DNA from: JAJXWB01 sp964634325
GTDB lineage: Bacteria; Pseudomonadota; Alphaproteobacteria; Rhizobiales; Beijerinckiaceae
Direction of reading: 5' to 3'
NCBI GenBank assembly: GCA_964634325.1
Contig: CAZWJF010000001.1
Location: forward strand, 337,211 to 401,210
Length of the DNA stretch: 64,000 nt
This document shows positions 33,939 through 42,590 of the stretch, in pieces. Positions within the stretch are counted from its first letter, which is position 1; each line of letters starts with the position of its first letter. Both the position numbers and the translations under genes were made by a program. Below the pieces are notes generated by a model, which saw nothing but the letters and a program-made list of their open reading frames with translations, did no database searches and was not told the DNA's origin.

Positions 33939-34646
33939 TCACCTGGCGTCTGGCGCGAGCAACGAACGGTGGATGAGCCCGCCGATCATGCCGCCGGCGA
34001 TCGGCGCGACCCAGAACAGCCAGAGCTGCTGCAACGCCCAACCGCCGACGAACAGCGCCTGGCTCGTCGAGCGCGCTGGATTGACCGACGTGTTGTCGAT
34101 CGGGATCGAGATCAGGTGGATGAGCGTCAGGCAGAGGCCGATGGCGAGCGGCGCGAAGCCCGCGGCCGCGCGCGATTCCGTCACGCCGAGGATCACGAGC
34201 AGGAACATGGCCGTCAGAACCGTCTCGGCGATCAGCGCCGCGCCGAGCCCATAGCCGCCCGGCGAATGCTCGCCGAAGCCGTTGGACGCGAAGCCGCCGG
34301 CGAGGGAAAAGCCGGCCTTGCCGGAGGCGATCGCGTAAAGCGCGGCGGCGGCTGCGACGGCGCCTAGCACCTGCGCGACCACATACGGGAAGACTTCGCT
34401 CCACGACATGCGGCCGGCCGTGGCCAGACCCGCCGACACGGCGGGATTGAAATGTCCGCCCGAGATCGGGCCGAAAGCGTAGGCGCCGGTCAGAACCGTC
34501 AAACCGAATGCGAGCGCGACGCCGGCGAAGCCGATGCCGAGATTGTTCGGAAAGGCGGCGGCGAAGACCGCGCTGCCGCAGCCGCCGAGCACGAGCCAGA
34601 ACGTGCCGAGAAATTCGGCGGTGAGTTTCTTGGTCAGACTGTCCAT
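33939..34646 (-). CDS. aqpZ: Aquaporin Z
   Basis: A 235-residue MIP channel with six membrane helices and both NPA boxes: SGGHFNPAVSAGLA and NTSVNPARSTSQAL. Selectivity-filter context (His in GLCLTLIHLISIP, Arg after the second NPA) points to a water channel rather than a glycerol facilitator. Monocistronic. Confidence 0.95.
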   Translation of the reverse strand: MDSLTKKLTAEFLGTFWLVLGGCGSAVFAAAFPNNLGIGFAGVALAFGLTVLTGAYAFGPISGGHFNPAVSAGLATAGRMSWSEVFPYVVAQVLGAVAAAAALYAIASGKAGFSLAGGFASNGFGEHSPGGYGLGAALIAETVLTAMFLLVILGVTESRAAAGFAPLAIGLCLTLIHLISIPIDNTSVNPARSTSQALFVGGWALQQLWLFWVAPIAGGMIGGLIHRSLLAPDAR

Positions 34647-34821
34647 GATCGGCGCCCCTGAGGCTGTTGCGCTGTTTCAGGGATTTGCACCGCAGGGCGC
34701 CCCGCGCGCATGTGTCGAAAGTCATGCGGGGCCGCGTCCGGCCGCCGACCCGGATTTGCGGAGGATCAAGGGCGCGCCTGGAGAACCGACGCAGGATCGA
34801 AGGGGCCAAGGGGAGGTTTTC

Positions 34822-35142
34822 ATGGGAGTAAAGTCTGTCGTCTTCGCGGGCGTGGCGCTCGCGTTCATGTCGGGCGCGGCGCTGGCGGACAATGGCCATT
34901 GCACGCTCAAGCCGAAGCGCTTGCCCAACGGTTGTATGGGGGTGGTCGGCTACGACGCGCACGGCAAGAAGGTCGGGTTCTACCGCACAGCCGGGCGTTA
35001 TGCGGTGGTGAGCGCGCGGCGGAATTGCCCGGCCGACAAGTTCGATGTGATCGAAAGCTTCGACGGCGCGAAGATCAAGCTCGCCAATCAGGCGCAACTC
35101 GTTCTCGACGACACGTGCCGGCAGGCGAGCGCCGCCAAATAG
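34822..35142 (+). CDS. Small secreted protein of unknown function
   Basis: 106 residues with a signal peptide (MGVKSVVFAGVALAFMSGAALA, cut before DNGHC). The mature part of about 84 residues has four cysteines (NGHCTLK, NGCMGV, RRNCPADK, DDTCRQ), suggesting two disulfides. The family is not recognised. A strong GGGGAGG site precedes the ATG, so it is probably well expressed. Confidence 0.75.
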   Translation: MGVKSVVFAGVALAFMSGAALADNGHCTLKPKRLPNGCMGVVGYDAHGKKVGFYRTAGRYAVVSARRNCPADKFDVIESFDGAKIKLANQAQLVLDDTCRQASAAK

Positions 35143-35224
35143 GCGTCCATGCGGTGGGCCGGCGCGCGGATGGAAACGCGCCGGCGCATTCGACTAGGAT
35201 AGGCCGAATCGAGCATTCGGCGGC

Positions 35225-36067
35225 ATGGCGATTGAAATCAAACGCGCGCTTTCTTCGTTCGGCGCAGCGGCGCTGTTCCTGTTGCTGGGCTGCGCGCCGC
35301 TCCGCGCCGAGGAGAGCGTGCTGTCGACCGTCTGCCGTCTGATCGAGCGGGCCGCGCGGGCGGAGGCGCTGCCGGTCGATTATCTGACCAAACTAATCTG
35401 GCAGGAGAGCCGCTTCAGCTCGCGCGCCGTCAGCCCCAAGGGCGCGCAGGGGATCGCGCAGTTCATGCCCGGCACGGCGGTCGAGCGCGGGCTGGCTGAC
35501 CCCTTCGATCCGGAGCAGGCGATCCCCAAGGCCGCCGCGTTGCTGGCGGAGCTGCGGGGACGGTTCGGCAATCTCGGGCTCGCGGCGGCGGCGTACAACG
35601 CTGGGCCGCAACGCGTCGCCGACTGGCTGGCGGGCACGGGCGGCATGCCGCTCGAAACGCGGGACTACGTGCAGATCGTGACAGGCGCCGAGGTCGAGGA
35701 CTGGCGCGCGGGCGGCGCGGCGCCCGCCTATGTCGCAACCAAGGGAAGCTGCGAAACGATCACCGCCGAGCTGAAGAAGCGCGGCGGCACGTTGATCGCG
35801 GCGCTGGCGCCGACTGCGCCCTGGGGCGTGCAACTCGCCGGCAATTTCTCGAAACCGCGCGCGCTGGCCGCCTTTCAGCGCCACAAGACGCGCCTGGCCT
35901 CGGTATTGGTCGGCGTGCAGCCGATGATCATCGGATCGCGACTCCGCAGCCGGGGCACGCGCGCCTTCTATCGCGTGCGCGCGCCGGCCCAGACGCGGGC
36001 GGAGGCTGAGGCGTTGTGCCGGAAGATCCACACGGCCGGCGGCGCCTGCGTCGTACTGAAGAGCTGA
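35225..36067 (+). CDS. Lytic transglycosylase with SPOR-like C-terminus
   Basis: 280 residues: a signal peptide (cut near residue 28), an SLT domain with the catalytic Glu in LIWQESRFSSRAVSPKGAQG and the motifs AQFMPGTA and AAAYNAGPQRV, and a C-terminal region (about 200-280: PWGVQLAGNFSKPRALAAFQ, ending GACVVLKS) resembling a SPOR domain that binds denuded peptidoglycan. A cell-wall remodelling enzyme acting in the periplasm, possibly at division sites. Confidence 0.88.
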   Translation: MAIEIKRALSSFGAAALFLLLGCAPLRAEESVLSTVCRLIERAARAEALPVDYLTKLIWQESRFSSRAVSPKGAQGIAQFMPGTAVERGLADPFDPEQAIPKAAALLAELRGRFGNLGLAAAAYNAGPQRVADWLAGTGGMPLETRDYVQIVTGAEVEDWRAGGAAPAYVATKGSCETITAELKKRGGTLIAALAPTAPWGVQLAGNFSKPRALAAFQRHKTRLASVLVGVQPMIIGSRLRSRGTRAFYRVRAPAQTRAEAEALCRKIHTAGGACVVLKS

Positions 36068-36078
36068 CCCCAGCGGCC

Positions 36079-36603
36079 TCAGTCCTTCCCGCACCACACG
36101 CAGGCGCGGCACATGACGTTCATCGTCGAGAGGCGCCCCTCGATCAGCTCCTTCGCCTCGCTGAGATAGGGGCGCTTGGTGGAGGGATTGGGCAGCGAGC
36201 AAAACGCGGGGTTCGGCGTTCCGATCGTGCGCACGATTTCGCCATGGGCGTAGGCGGCCGCAGCGTCGTAGCGCTGGTTGATCGCGTCCATCGCCTTTTC
36301 GGTCAGGCACGGCGAGGCGACGGCCCGCGCGCGGCGAACGAAGTCCAGCTGGACGCCGCAAAATTCGGCGTAGCGATCCCAGTAGGCGATATGTTTGATT
36401 TCCTTGTCGAGCTTTTCCATCTGCGACCTGGAGAAGGAGTCGACGTCCAGCTTCGCCAGTTCGAGGCTTGTCGCATGTGCGCTCTGGGCGGCGAGCGCAC
36501 AAACCAAGACGATGAAGCGCGCCAGCCGCTGGATCGACGTCGGTTTACCGAGCCGCCTGCCCAGGCGGTTCACGTTTATCCGTCCAAAGGGCGAAGCGCG
36601 CAT
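36079..36603 (-). CDS. Secreted protein of unknown function
   Basis: 174 residues with a cationic start and one hydrophobic stretch (about 28-44, ARFIVLVCALAAQSAHA) that looks like a signal peptide. The mature part is helical and charged (KLDVDSFSRSQMEKLDKEIK) with cysteines clustered at the end (VMCRACVWCGKD, a CxxCxxC pattern that may bind metal). The family is not recognised. Confidence 0.65.
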   Translation of the reverse strand: MRASPFGRINVNRLGRRLGKPTSIQRLARFIVLVCALAAQSAHATSLELAKLDVDSFSRSQMEKLDKEIKHIAYWDRYAEFCGVQLDFVRRARAVASPCLTEKAMDAINQRYDAAAAYAHGEIVRTIGTPNPAFCSLPNPSTKRPYLSEAKELIEGRLSTMNVMCRACVWCGKD

Positions 36604-36659
36604 CGGCGATCTTTTCGTCCGTCTTCGAATTCGTCGGCCGCAGCCGGGCGCGCGCGTTC

Positions 36660-37454
36660 TCAGGCTCCGAACTGTTCGCGCAGGATGCGTTCTTCCATGG
36701 AATGGCCGGGGTCGTGCAGCAGGGTCAAGCCAGTGGCGTGGTCCATTTCCACGGCCACGCGCGTCACCTTGCGGAATTCGAGATGGTCGGCCACCGCGGC
36801 GACCGGCCGCTTGTCGGCTTCGAGAACGTCGATGACGACTTTGGCGCGGTCCGGCAACAGCGCGCCGCGCCAGCGCCGGGGCCGGAAAGCCGAAATGGGC
36901 GTCAACGCCATCAGCGGCGCGTCGAGCGGCAGGATCGGGCCGTTGACCGACAGATTGTAGGCGGTCGAACCAGCGGGCGTGGCGACGAGCACGCCGTCGG
37001 CGACCAGTTCCTCCAGCCGCGCTTGCCCGTCGATCGAGATGCGCAGCTTGGCGGCCTGATGCGTCTGGCGCAGCATCGAGACTTCGTTGATGGCGCGCGC
37101 GTTATGGATCTGGCCGTCGGCGGTCGTCGCGTTGAGGACGAGCGGATGGACTACCGACGAGGTCGCGGCCGCGAGGCGCTCGCGCAGGCCATCCTCGCGG
37201 AAATCGTTCATCAGAAAGCCGACCGAGCCCTGATTGAGGCCGAAGACCGGGACGTTCTTGCCCATGAGGGCGTGCAGGGTCTGGATCATCAACCCGTCGC
37301 CGCCGAGCGCGATCACCACGTCGGCCTCGTCGAGCGGGCTGTCGCCGTAGAGCGCCGCCATGCGGTCGCGCGCGGCGTCCGCCTCTGGCGTCCCGGAGGA
37401 CAGGAAAGCGAGGCGCTCCAGAGGGCGGGGGGCGACCGGGATGGTGGGCGGCAT
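36660..37454 (-). CDS. nadK: NAD kinase
   Basis: Phosphorylates NAD+ to NADP+. The 264-residue enzyme has the GGDG motif in DVVIALGGDGLMIQTLH, the following NQGSVGFLMND, and the NE/D and TPAGSTAYNLSVNGPI motifs of the C-terminal domain. Length is normal for the short bacterial form. ATG 37454 (MPPTIPVAPR) is chosen; longer starts run into the nitroreductase gene. Confidence 0.95.
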   Translation of the reverse strand: MPPTIPVAPRPLERLAFLSSGTPEADAARDRMAALYGDSPLDEADVVIALGGDGLMIQTLHALMGKNVPVFGLNQGSVGFLMNDFREDGLRERLAAATSSVVHPLVLNATTADGQIHNARAINEVSMLRQTHQAAKLRISIDGQARLEELVADGVLVATPAGSTAYNLSVNGPILPLDAPLMALTPISAFRPRRWRGALLPDRAKVVIDVLEADKRPVAAVADHLEFRKVTRVAVEMDHATGLTLLHDPGHSMEERILREQFGA

Positions 37455-37513
37455 GGTCCTGCTCGGCTCGAAGCGCCTAGATAGGTCCGGCGGCGCCGGC
37501 AGGGAAGTAGCCC

Positions 37514-38179
37514 TTAGATGAAGCGCGCGATCTCGTCGAGCGCCTTCTTGCCGATGGCGGGCACGCGGCAGTCGGCGGCCGGCTTGCCGACAACCAGGAG
37601 AACCACGGCCTTTTCGTTCTCCGGCCGGCCGCAAATCTCGTTCAGGAATCCCATCGGCGAGGGCGTGTGGGTGAGGGTGGCGAGCCCGGCTTCGTGCAGG
37701 GCGGCGATCAGGAACCCTACGGCGATGCCGACCGATTCCAGAGCGTAATAATGCTTCGCGCGCTTGCCGTCCGACCGCTGGCCCCAGCGCTGCATGAAAA
37801 CGGCGATCAGCCAGGGCGCCGTTTCGAGAAAGGGCTTTTCCCAGTCGGTGCCGAGCACGCTGAGCGCCTCCAGCCATTCCTGTCCGGCGCGACCGTCGTA
37901 AAAGGCCTTTTCCTCGGCTTCGGCCGCTTGCCGGATGCGCGCCTTCACAGCGGGATCGGAGATCGCCACGAAGGTCCAGGGCTGCTGGTTGGCGCCCGAG
38001 GGCGCAGAACCCGCCGCCAGAATCGCGGTTTCGATGATGGCGCGCGGGACGGGGTCGGGCGCAAAATCGCGCACCGTCCGGCGTTTGCGCAGCCTCGTCG
38101 CGAAGGCCTCGATCCGGGCGCGGCTTTCCTCCGGCGAAACCGCCTCGAAGGCGAGTTTCACGGTCGGATGGCCGCTCAT
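37514..38179 (-). CDS. Nitroreductase family protein
   Basis: A 221-residue FMN-dependent oxidoreductase: RKRRTVRDFAPDPVPRAIIE and AGSAPSGANQQPWTFVAI give the FMN-binding N-terminus, and SVGIAVGFLIAALHEAGLAT with FLNEICGRPENEKAVVLLV the C-terminal part. The substrate is unknown. Its start overlaps the stop of the PaaI-like thioesterase gene by 4 nt, so the two are coupled. Confidence 0.9.
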   Translation of the reverse strand: MSGHPTVKLAFEAVSPEESRARIEAFATRLRKRRTVRDFAPDPVPRAIIETAILAAGSAPSGANQQPWTFVAISDPAVKARIRQAAEAEEKAFYDGRAGQEWLEALSVLGTDWEKPFLETAPWLIAVFMQRWGQRSDGKRAKHYYALESVGIAVGFLIAALHEAGLATLTHTPSPMGFLNEICGRPENEKAVVLLVVGKPAADCRVPAIGKKALDEIARFI

Positions 38180-39093
38180 TCCTCGTCCGATCCGGGCGTC
38201 CGGCGCAGCATGAAATGGCCGAAGGCCGACGCGATCGGCTTGGACGGGTCGTCCTGCCAGGCTTGCGCCTCGAAAGCGACGACGCGACGGCCCTGCTTGA
38301 CGATCGACGCCCTCGCGTAAGTGTCGAGCGCGCGGCCGGACCGCAGGTAGTTGATGGTCAGGCCGATGGGTTTGGGGGCGCGCGCGACGCCGAGTTCGCG
38401 CGCGACGCCGAAGATCGCGGTCGTCTCGAGAAAGGCGCCGGTCATGCCGCCGTGGATCGCCGGCAGCATGGGATTGCCGATGATCCGCTCGGAGAACGGC
38501 ATGACGGGCGTCCCGTCCGCGCCGATGCGGATGCCGAGGCAGCGCGCGAACGGGCTGTTGGCGAAAGGGCCGTCGGGGTCTTCGGGCGCGTCGAGCGGCG
38601 GCGGCGCGCGATAGTCGCGCGGCTTGTCGCGCAGCATGTTGGTGCGGTTCGCGCCGATCATGAAGCAGGCGGTCGCGGTCGCGACCGGGTCGTCTTCCGA
38701 TTCCTGGTAGGCGGTCGAGCGAACGAAGGCGATCGAACGCGTGACCCGATAGCAGAAGGAATGCGCCTTGATGTCGAGGCCGGGCGTAGCCGGCTTCTGA
38801 TAGTCGATGCGCAGGTCGAGCGTGGCGATCGCCCGCGAGCCGTCGAGCGCCAGCTGCACGGCCATGCCGCAGCTCTCGTCGAGCATCGCTGTGACGACGC
38901 CGCCATGCAGAACGCCGGTCTCAGTGTCGCCGACGAAAACCGGGCGGTAGGGCAGGCTCGACCAGGCTTCGCCGGGCGCTGCGCGGTCGAGGCGCAGGCC
39001 GCTGATATAGCCATAGACGGAACGACGTTTCTTGATCGCCTGCGCCAGTTCTTCGAACGGCAGCGACGGCCGGGCTTCCGATGTGTCAGACAT
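38176..39093 (-). CDS. PaaI-type thioesterase with two hot-dog domains
   Basis: A 305-residue protein with two hot-dog units. The first carries GVLHGGVVTAMLDESCGMAV; the second, from about residue 185, has LPAIHGGMTGAFLETTAI. The HGG-x-D/E pattern of acyl-CoA thioesterases is present in both. A fused double hot-dog gives one full active-site dimer in one chain. The acyl substrate is unknown. First gene of a coupled pair with the nitroreductase. Confidence 0.88.
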   Translation of the reverse strand: MSDTSEARPSLPFEELAQAIKKRRSVYGYISGLRLDRAAPGEAWSSLPYRPVFVGDTETGVLHGGVVTAMLDESCGMAVQLALDGSRAIATLDLRIDYQKPATPGLDIKAHSFCYRVTRSIAFVRSTAYQESEDDPVATATACFMIGANRTNMLRDKPRDYRAPPPLDAPEDPDGPFANSPFARCLGIRIGADGTPVMPFSERIIGNPMLPAIHGGMTGAFLETTAIFGVARELGVARAPKPIGLTINYLRSGRALDTYARASIVKQGRRVVAFEAQAWQDDPSKPIASAFGHFMLRRTPGSDEE

Positions 39094-39132
39094 GAACGCT
39101 TTCTAGACGATCGCTGCGGCGCAACCAAGCGG

Positions 39133-39957
39133 TCAGTCGGCCGGCGTCAGCAGCGTCGGGCAAGGGGCCGAGCGCAGCACGCGCTCCGCGATCTTGCCGC
39201 GCACGGCCGCGACAAAGCCGCGGCTGCGGTTGACGGGCATGCAAACGAGGTCGGCGCCCGTTTTGGCCTGCAAATCGAGGATCGCCTCGACGACCGGTCC
39301 ATTGGCGGCGTGCAGCTGAAACCGCGCGCGGGGCGGCGCTCGCTCGGGGGGCTCCAGGGCGCTGCCGACGCGCATGAGATGAATTTCGGGGGCGTCGCAA
39401 CCGAGTTGCTCGCATAGCGACATGACGACATCCACGGCGCGTGCGCACGCGATATGCGGGGCGACAGGGATGAGAATCGACCGCAGCGTGACTTCGCCGG
39501 TTTCCTCGGACACGAAGCCGCCGCCGCCGCGCCGCACGCACAGCGAGGGAATGCGCGCCGCGCGCGCAACCTCTTCGGCGACGGAATCCTGAAAGAGGTC
39601 CGGGACGCCTGCCCGGTCGGCGAGACTGAGAACCAGAAGGTCGGCCGGGGTCCTCTGGAGCGTGTCGACGATGCCGGCGCGCGCGTTCGCGTCCCAGATG
39701 AGATCTTTCGCGACGCGCAGCCCGAGCCGCTCGGCCACCTCGTCTTCCGTTTCTGCGGGGTCGATCAGTTTCCACTGCGCCAGCGTGTCGCGCACGCGCG
39801 GGAAGGGATCGAAGCGCGGCGCGTCGCCGGGCGCATTGACGTGCAGCAGACGCAGTTCGCCGCGCGCGGACAGCGCGATGCGCAACGCGTGCGCGAATGC
39901 GTCGCGCGCGCCGGAAAAGGCGGTCGGATGAAATACCGATCGAAACAGATGCGGCAA
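39133..39957 (-). CDS. Universal stress protein (tandem UspA-like)
   Basis: 274 residues in two UspA-like halves: first from LFRSVFHPTAFSGARDAFAH to IPSLCVRR, second from ITLRSILIPVAPH-like LRSILIPVAPH to SAPCPTLLTPAD. The ATP-binding glycine motif is only partly kept (VNRSRGFVAAVRGKIAERVL). The start is TTG 39957, supported by GAGGGA about 7 nt upstream; there is no ATG nearby. Confidence 0.85.
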   Translation of the reverse strand: MPHLFRSVFHPTAFSGARDAFAHALRIALSARGELRLLHVNAPGDAPRFDPFPRVRDTLAQWKLIDPAETEDEVAERLGLRVAKDLIWDANARAGIVDTLQRTPADLLVLSLADRAGVPDLFQDSVAEEVARAARIPSLCVRRGGGGFVSEETGEVTLRSILIPVAPHIACARAVDVVMSLCEQLGCDAPEIHLMRVGSALEPPERAPPRARFQLHAANGPVVEAILDLQAKTGADLVCMPVNRSRGFVAAVRGKIAERVLRSAPCPTLLTPAD

Positions 39958-40041
39958 ACGGGCGATCCCTCTACGCGCGGTCGCGCGCCGCCAGCATGCC
40001 TGCCGTCAGCCTCGACTACAAGCCGCCCCGCGCGCGTCGCG

Positions 40042-41091
40042 TCAGCCGCCGAGAATCGAATGCGCGGCCTTCGGCCCGATCACGAACTCGAACCTCTCCC
40101 TCTCAACCCGCCCGCTCCATTGAAAGCGCCGGTCATGCGCGGCGAGGCACCCAACCCACAATTCGTTCCAGATGTCGAAGGACGCGGGGTGCAGCGGCTT
40201 TATTCCACGCATCAGCCGCCAGCCGGTCTGCATCATCTGTATCGGTCCGCGCTCGGCCGGGTTCGAGCACACCTCGTCGCCGGCCCGCGCCATCGCCACG
40301 AAAAATTCCGCGAAAGCCTCCGCGCCTGTCTGGGTTTGCCCGAGCATCGCGCGGCACTCGTCGTAGAAATGCATGCCGACGAGCCTGGCCGCGCCGCCGA
40401 TCAGCCATTGCGCGTCGTGTGGACCGAACAGGTCGATCGCCTCGGGAATCAGCGAGCGCACATATTCCATCGTGTAATTGCGCGAGGCCTTGTCGAGGCG
40501 CGCCTGCGGCCATGTCTCGGTGGCGAGTTTCGGCGCCCTGTCGGGATCGAAGGGCGGCGCTTCCTCGGCCCGCGAGAAGCGCAATCGGTCCTCCGGCGCG
40601 AGATCGTGGTCATATTCGATGTAATAGCCTTCCAGCCCGTCCTGGCCGTCCGGCGTCTGTTTGGTGCAGACGACGCCGAGGCGCGGATTGTTCAGCGTCA
40701 CGCCGTTGTGCGCGTGCCAGCCGCGCAGGATGGCGCGCGGCATGTCGCCCGTGACGCCGCAGATCGCGGTCCCGTCCCAGATCCAGCGCGGCGGCGCATA
40801 GCGCACCCAGGCCTTTCGGTCGGTCTCGATCATATATTCGACGCGCACGCCGCCGATCTGGTTGGAGAGATAGTGATATTGCGCGCAGGCGACCGCATGC
40901 GGCAGGCCGGTCAGACCGAGCTTCTCCAGTCCCGGAAGGAACGTCGCCAGATGCTGGCGGCGGAAGATGCGGAACAGCAGTTCCGACGCGTCCGCCGAGC
41001 CGCGACGCGAGGCGACCCGCAGCAGCGAGCCTGTGAGGAAAGCGTGATAGAGCCGCGACAAGGCGCGCCACCCAGCATAATTTCGCTCCAT
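40042..41091 (-). CDS. Conserved-looking protein of unknown function
   Basis: A 349-residue soluble protein with no motif I recognise. The middle holds VEYMIETDRKAWVRYAPPRW and WDGTAICGVTGDMPRAILRG; the C-terminal half is helical and rich in Trp and Met (MMQTGWRLMRGIKPLHPASF). AGGGAG 3-4 nt before ATG 41091 is a very strong ribosome-binding site and fixes the start. It is divergent from an MFS transporter, with about 170 nt between them. Confidence 0.7.
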   Translation of the reverse strand: MERNYAGWRALSRLYHAFLTGSLLRVASRRGSADASELLFRIFRRQHLATFLPGLEKLGLTGLPHAVACAQYHYLSNQIGGVRVEYMIETDRKAWVRYAPPRWIWDGTAICGVTGDMPRAILRGWHAHNGVTLNNPRLGVVCTKQTPDGQDGLEGYYIEYDHDLAPEDRLRFSRAEEAPPFDPDRAPKLATETWPQARLDKASRNYTMEYVRSLIPEAIDLFGPHDAQWLIGGAARLVGMHFYDECRAMLGQTQTGAEAFAEFFVAMARAGDEVCSNPAERGPIQMMQTGWRLMRGIKPLHPASFDIWNELWVGCLAAHDRRFQWSGRVERERFEFVIGPKAAHSILGG

Positions 41092-41262
41092 CTGCTCCCT
41101 CTCTCGTTTCGCAGACAGCGTAGGCGTGGAGTCGGATTGCGCAAAGCCTCTCAGTTTGACGACGCAAATGAATTCGGTTGTACTTGTGCTTCGGGGAAGC
41201 GCGATCTCCCCATCAGGCGCCATGCCCAAGAATCGCGTCCGGGTTCACGCCAAGGACGTCGC

Positions 41263-42513
41263 ATGGCCGCATTTCCACCAGGCAAGACCTATTGTTCGCC
41301 GCCGGCGTCGTCCGCATTCATCGTGCGTCTGCTTCTGGCGGCGCGCGCCTTGCGCGACATCGGCGACGGATTTGTGGCGATCGTGTTGCCGCTCTATCTC
41401 GTGCGGCTCGGCCATTCGCCGCTGGCGATCGCCCTATTGGTCGGCGCTGCCCTGTTCGGTTCGGCGCTGCTGACCTTGCTGGTCGGTTTCGTCGGCTTTC
41501 GCTACGAAGCGCGGACGCTGTTGCTCATGGCGGCGGGCCTCATGGTCTCTACAGGCGTCGCGCTCGCTACGGCCGACGCCTACGCGGTCTTGCTGCTCGT
41601 GGCTTTCGCGGGCACCGTCAATCCGTCGGGCGGCAGCGCTAGCCCCTTCGTTCCAGTGGAGCACGCCGTCATTGCGCGCGCCACGACCGACAGCGCGCGC
41701 ACTGGAATTTTCGCCCGTTACAGCCTCGTCGGAGGGCTGGCCAGTGCGGCGGGGGGCGCGCTGGTCGGGTTGCCGGAGGCGCTTCAGCGGTCCGGACTGT
41801 CGGACGTCTCGGCTCTGCGCGCGATGTTTGCGCTCTATGCTTTGCTCGGCGCAGGCGCGCTCGCCCTCTATGCGCGTCTTCCGCCTTCGCCTTCGTCCGC
41901 TGAAGTACGGCGTATAACGCCGCTCGGCCCGTCGCGCGCCATCGTGTACCGGCTTGCGGCGTTGTTCAGCCTCGACGCGTTCGCCGGCGGGCTCGCCGTT
42001 CAATCCTTGCTGGCGCTCTGGTTGTTCGAGCGTTTCGACCTGTCGCTGACGACCGCGAGCGCTTTCTTCTTCTGGTCTGGCGTCCTCTCGTCCCTGTCCT
42101 TTCCTGTCGCCGCAAGGCTCGCGGCGAGATTCGGCCTCATCAACACGATGGCTTTCACGCATATACCTTCGAGCCTGTGCCTGATCGGCGCAGCTTTCGC
42201 GCCGCAAGCCGAATTGGCGCTGGCGTTGCTGCTCGCACGCGCGGCGCTGTCGCAAATGGACGTTCCGACGCGCTCGTCATACGTCATGTCGGTCGTGACG
42301 GAGCCTGAGCGCACGGCGGCGGCGAGCTTTACCTCCGTGCCGCGGAGTCTTGCGGCCTCGCTGAGCCCGGCGCTGGCCGGGGCGCTGTTCCCGATCGCCG
42401 GCGGCGTCGTCCCGCTCGTGCTATGCGGCGTGCTCAAGATCGCGTACGACGCGCTGTTGCTCCTCCAATTCCGGCAGGTGGTTCCTCCGGAGGAGAAGGC
42501 GCGCAGCGACTGA
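41263..42513 (+). CDS. MFS transporter
   Basis: 416 residues with about 12 membrane helices of the major facilitator superfamily. Visible features are the N-terminal ALRDIGDGFVAIVLPLYLVR, the central loop before GPSRAIVYRLAALFSLDAFA and AARFGLINTMAF in the place of the second A-motif. AAGGA precedes the ATG. Substrate unknown. An in-frame open stretch reaches far upstream, but that DNA is antisense to two other genes. Confidence 0.9.
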   Translation: MAAFPPGKTYCSPPASSAFIVRLLLAARALRDIGDGFVAIVLPLYLVRLGHSPLAIALLVGAALFGSALLTLLVGFVGFRYEARTLLLMAAGLMVSTGVALATADAYAVLLLVAFAGTVNPSGGSASPFVPVEHAVIARATTDSARTGIFARYSLVGGLASAAGGALVGLPEALQRSGLSDVSALRAMFALYALLGAGALALYARLPPSPSSAEVRRITPLGPSRAIVYRLAALFSLDAFAGGLAVQSLLALWLFERFDLSLTTASAFFFWSGVLSSLSFPVAARLAARFGLINTMAFTHIPSSLCLIGAAFAPQAELALALLLARAALSQMDVPTRSSYVMSVVTEPERTAAASFTSVPRSLAASLSPALAGALFPIAGGVVPLVLCGVLKIAYDALLLLQFRQVVPPEEKARSD

Positions 42514-42590
42514 GCGCGGCCATATGGCTTTCCTCCCTTGGCGCAGAGGATAGACTGGCGCGACTAAGACACAAATCGGGATGGAAACGC

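Noticed and set aside
39454..41262. Upstream in-frame extension of the MFS gene by about 600 codons
   Set aside because: The extension is antisense to the universal stress protein and the 349-residue protein; the real start is ATG 41263 with AAGGA before it.
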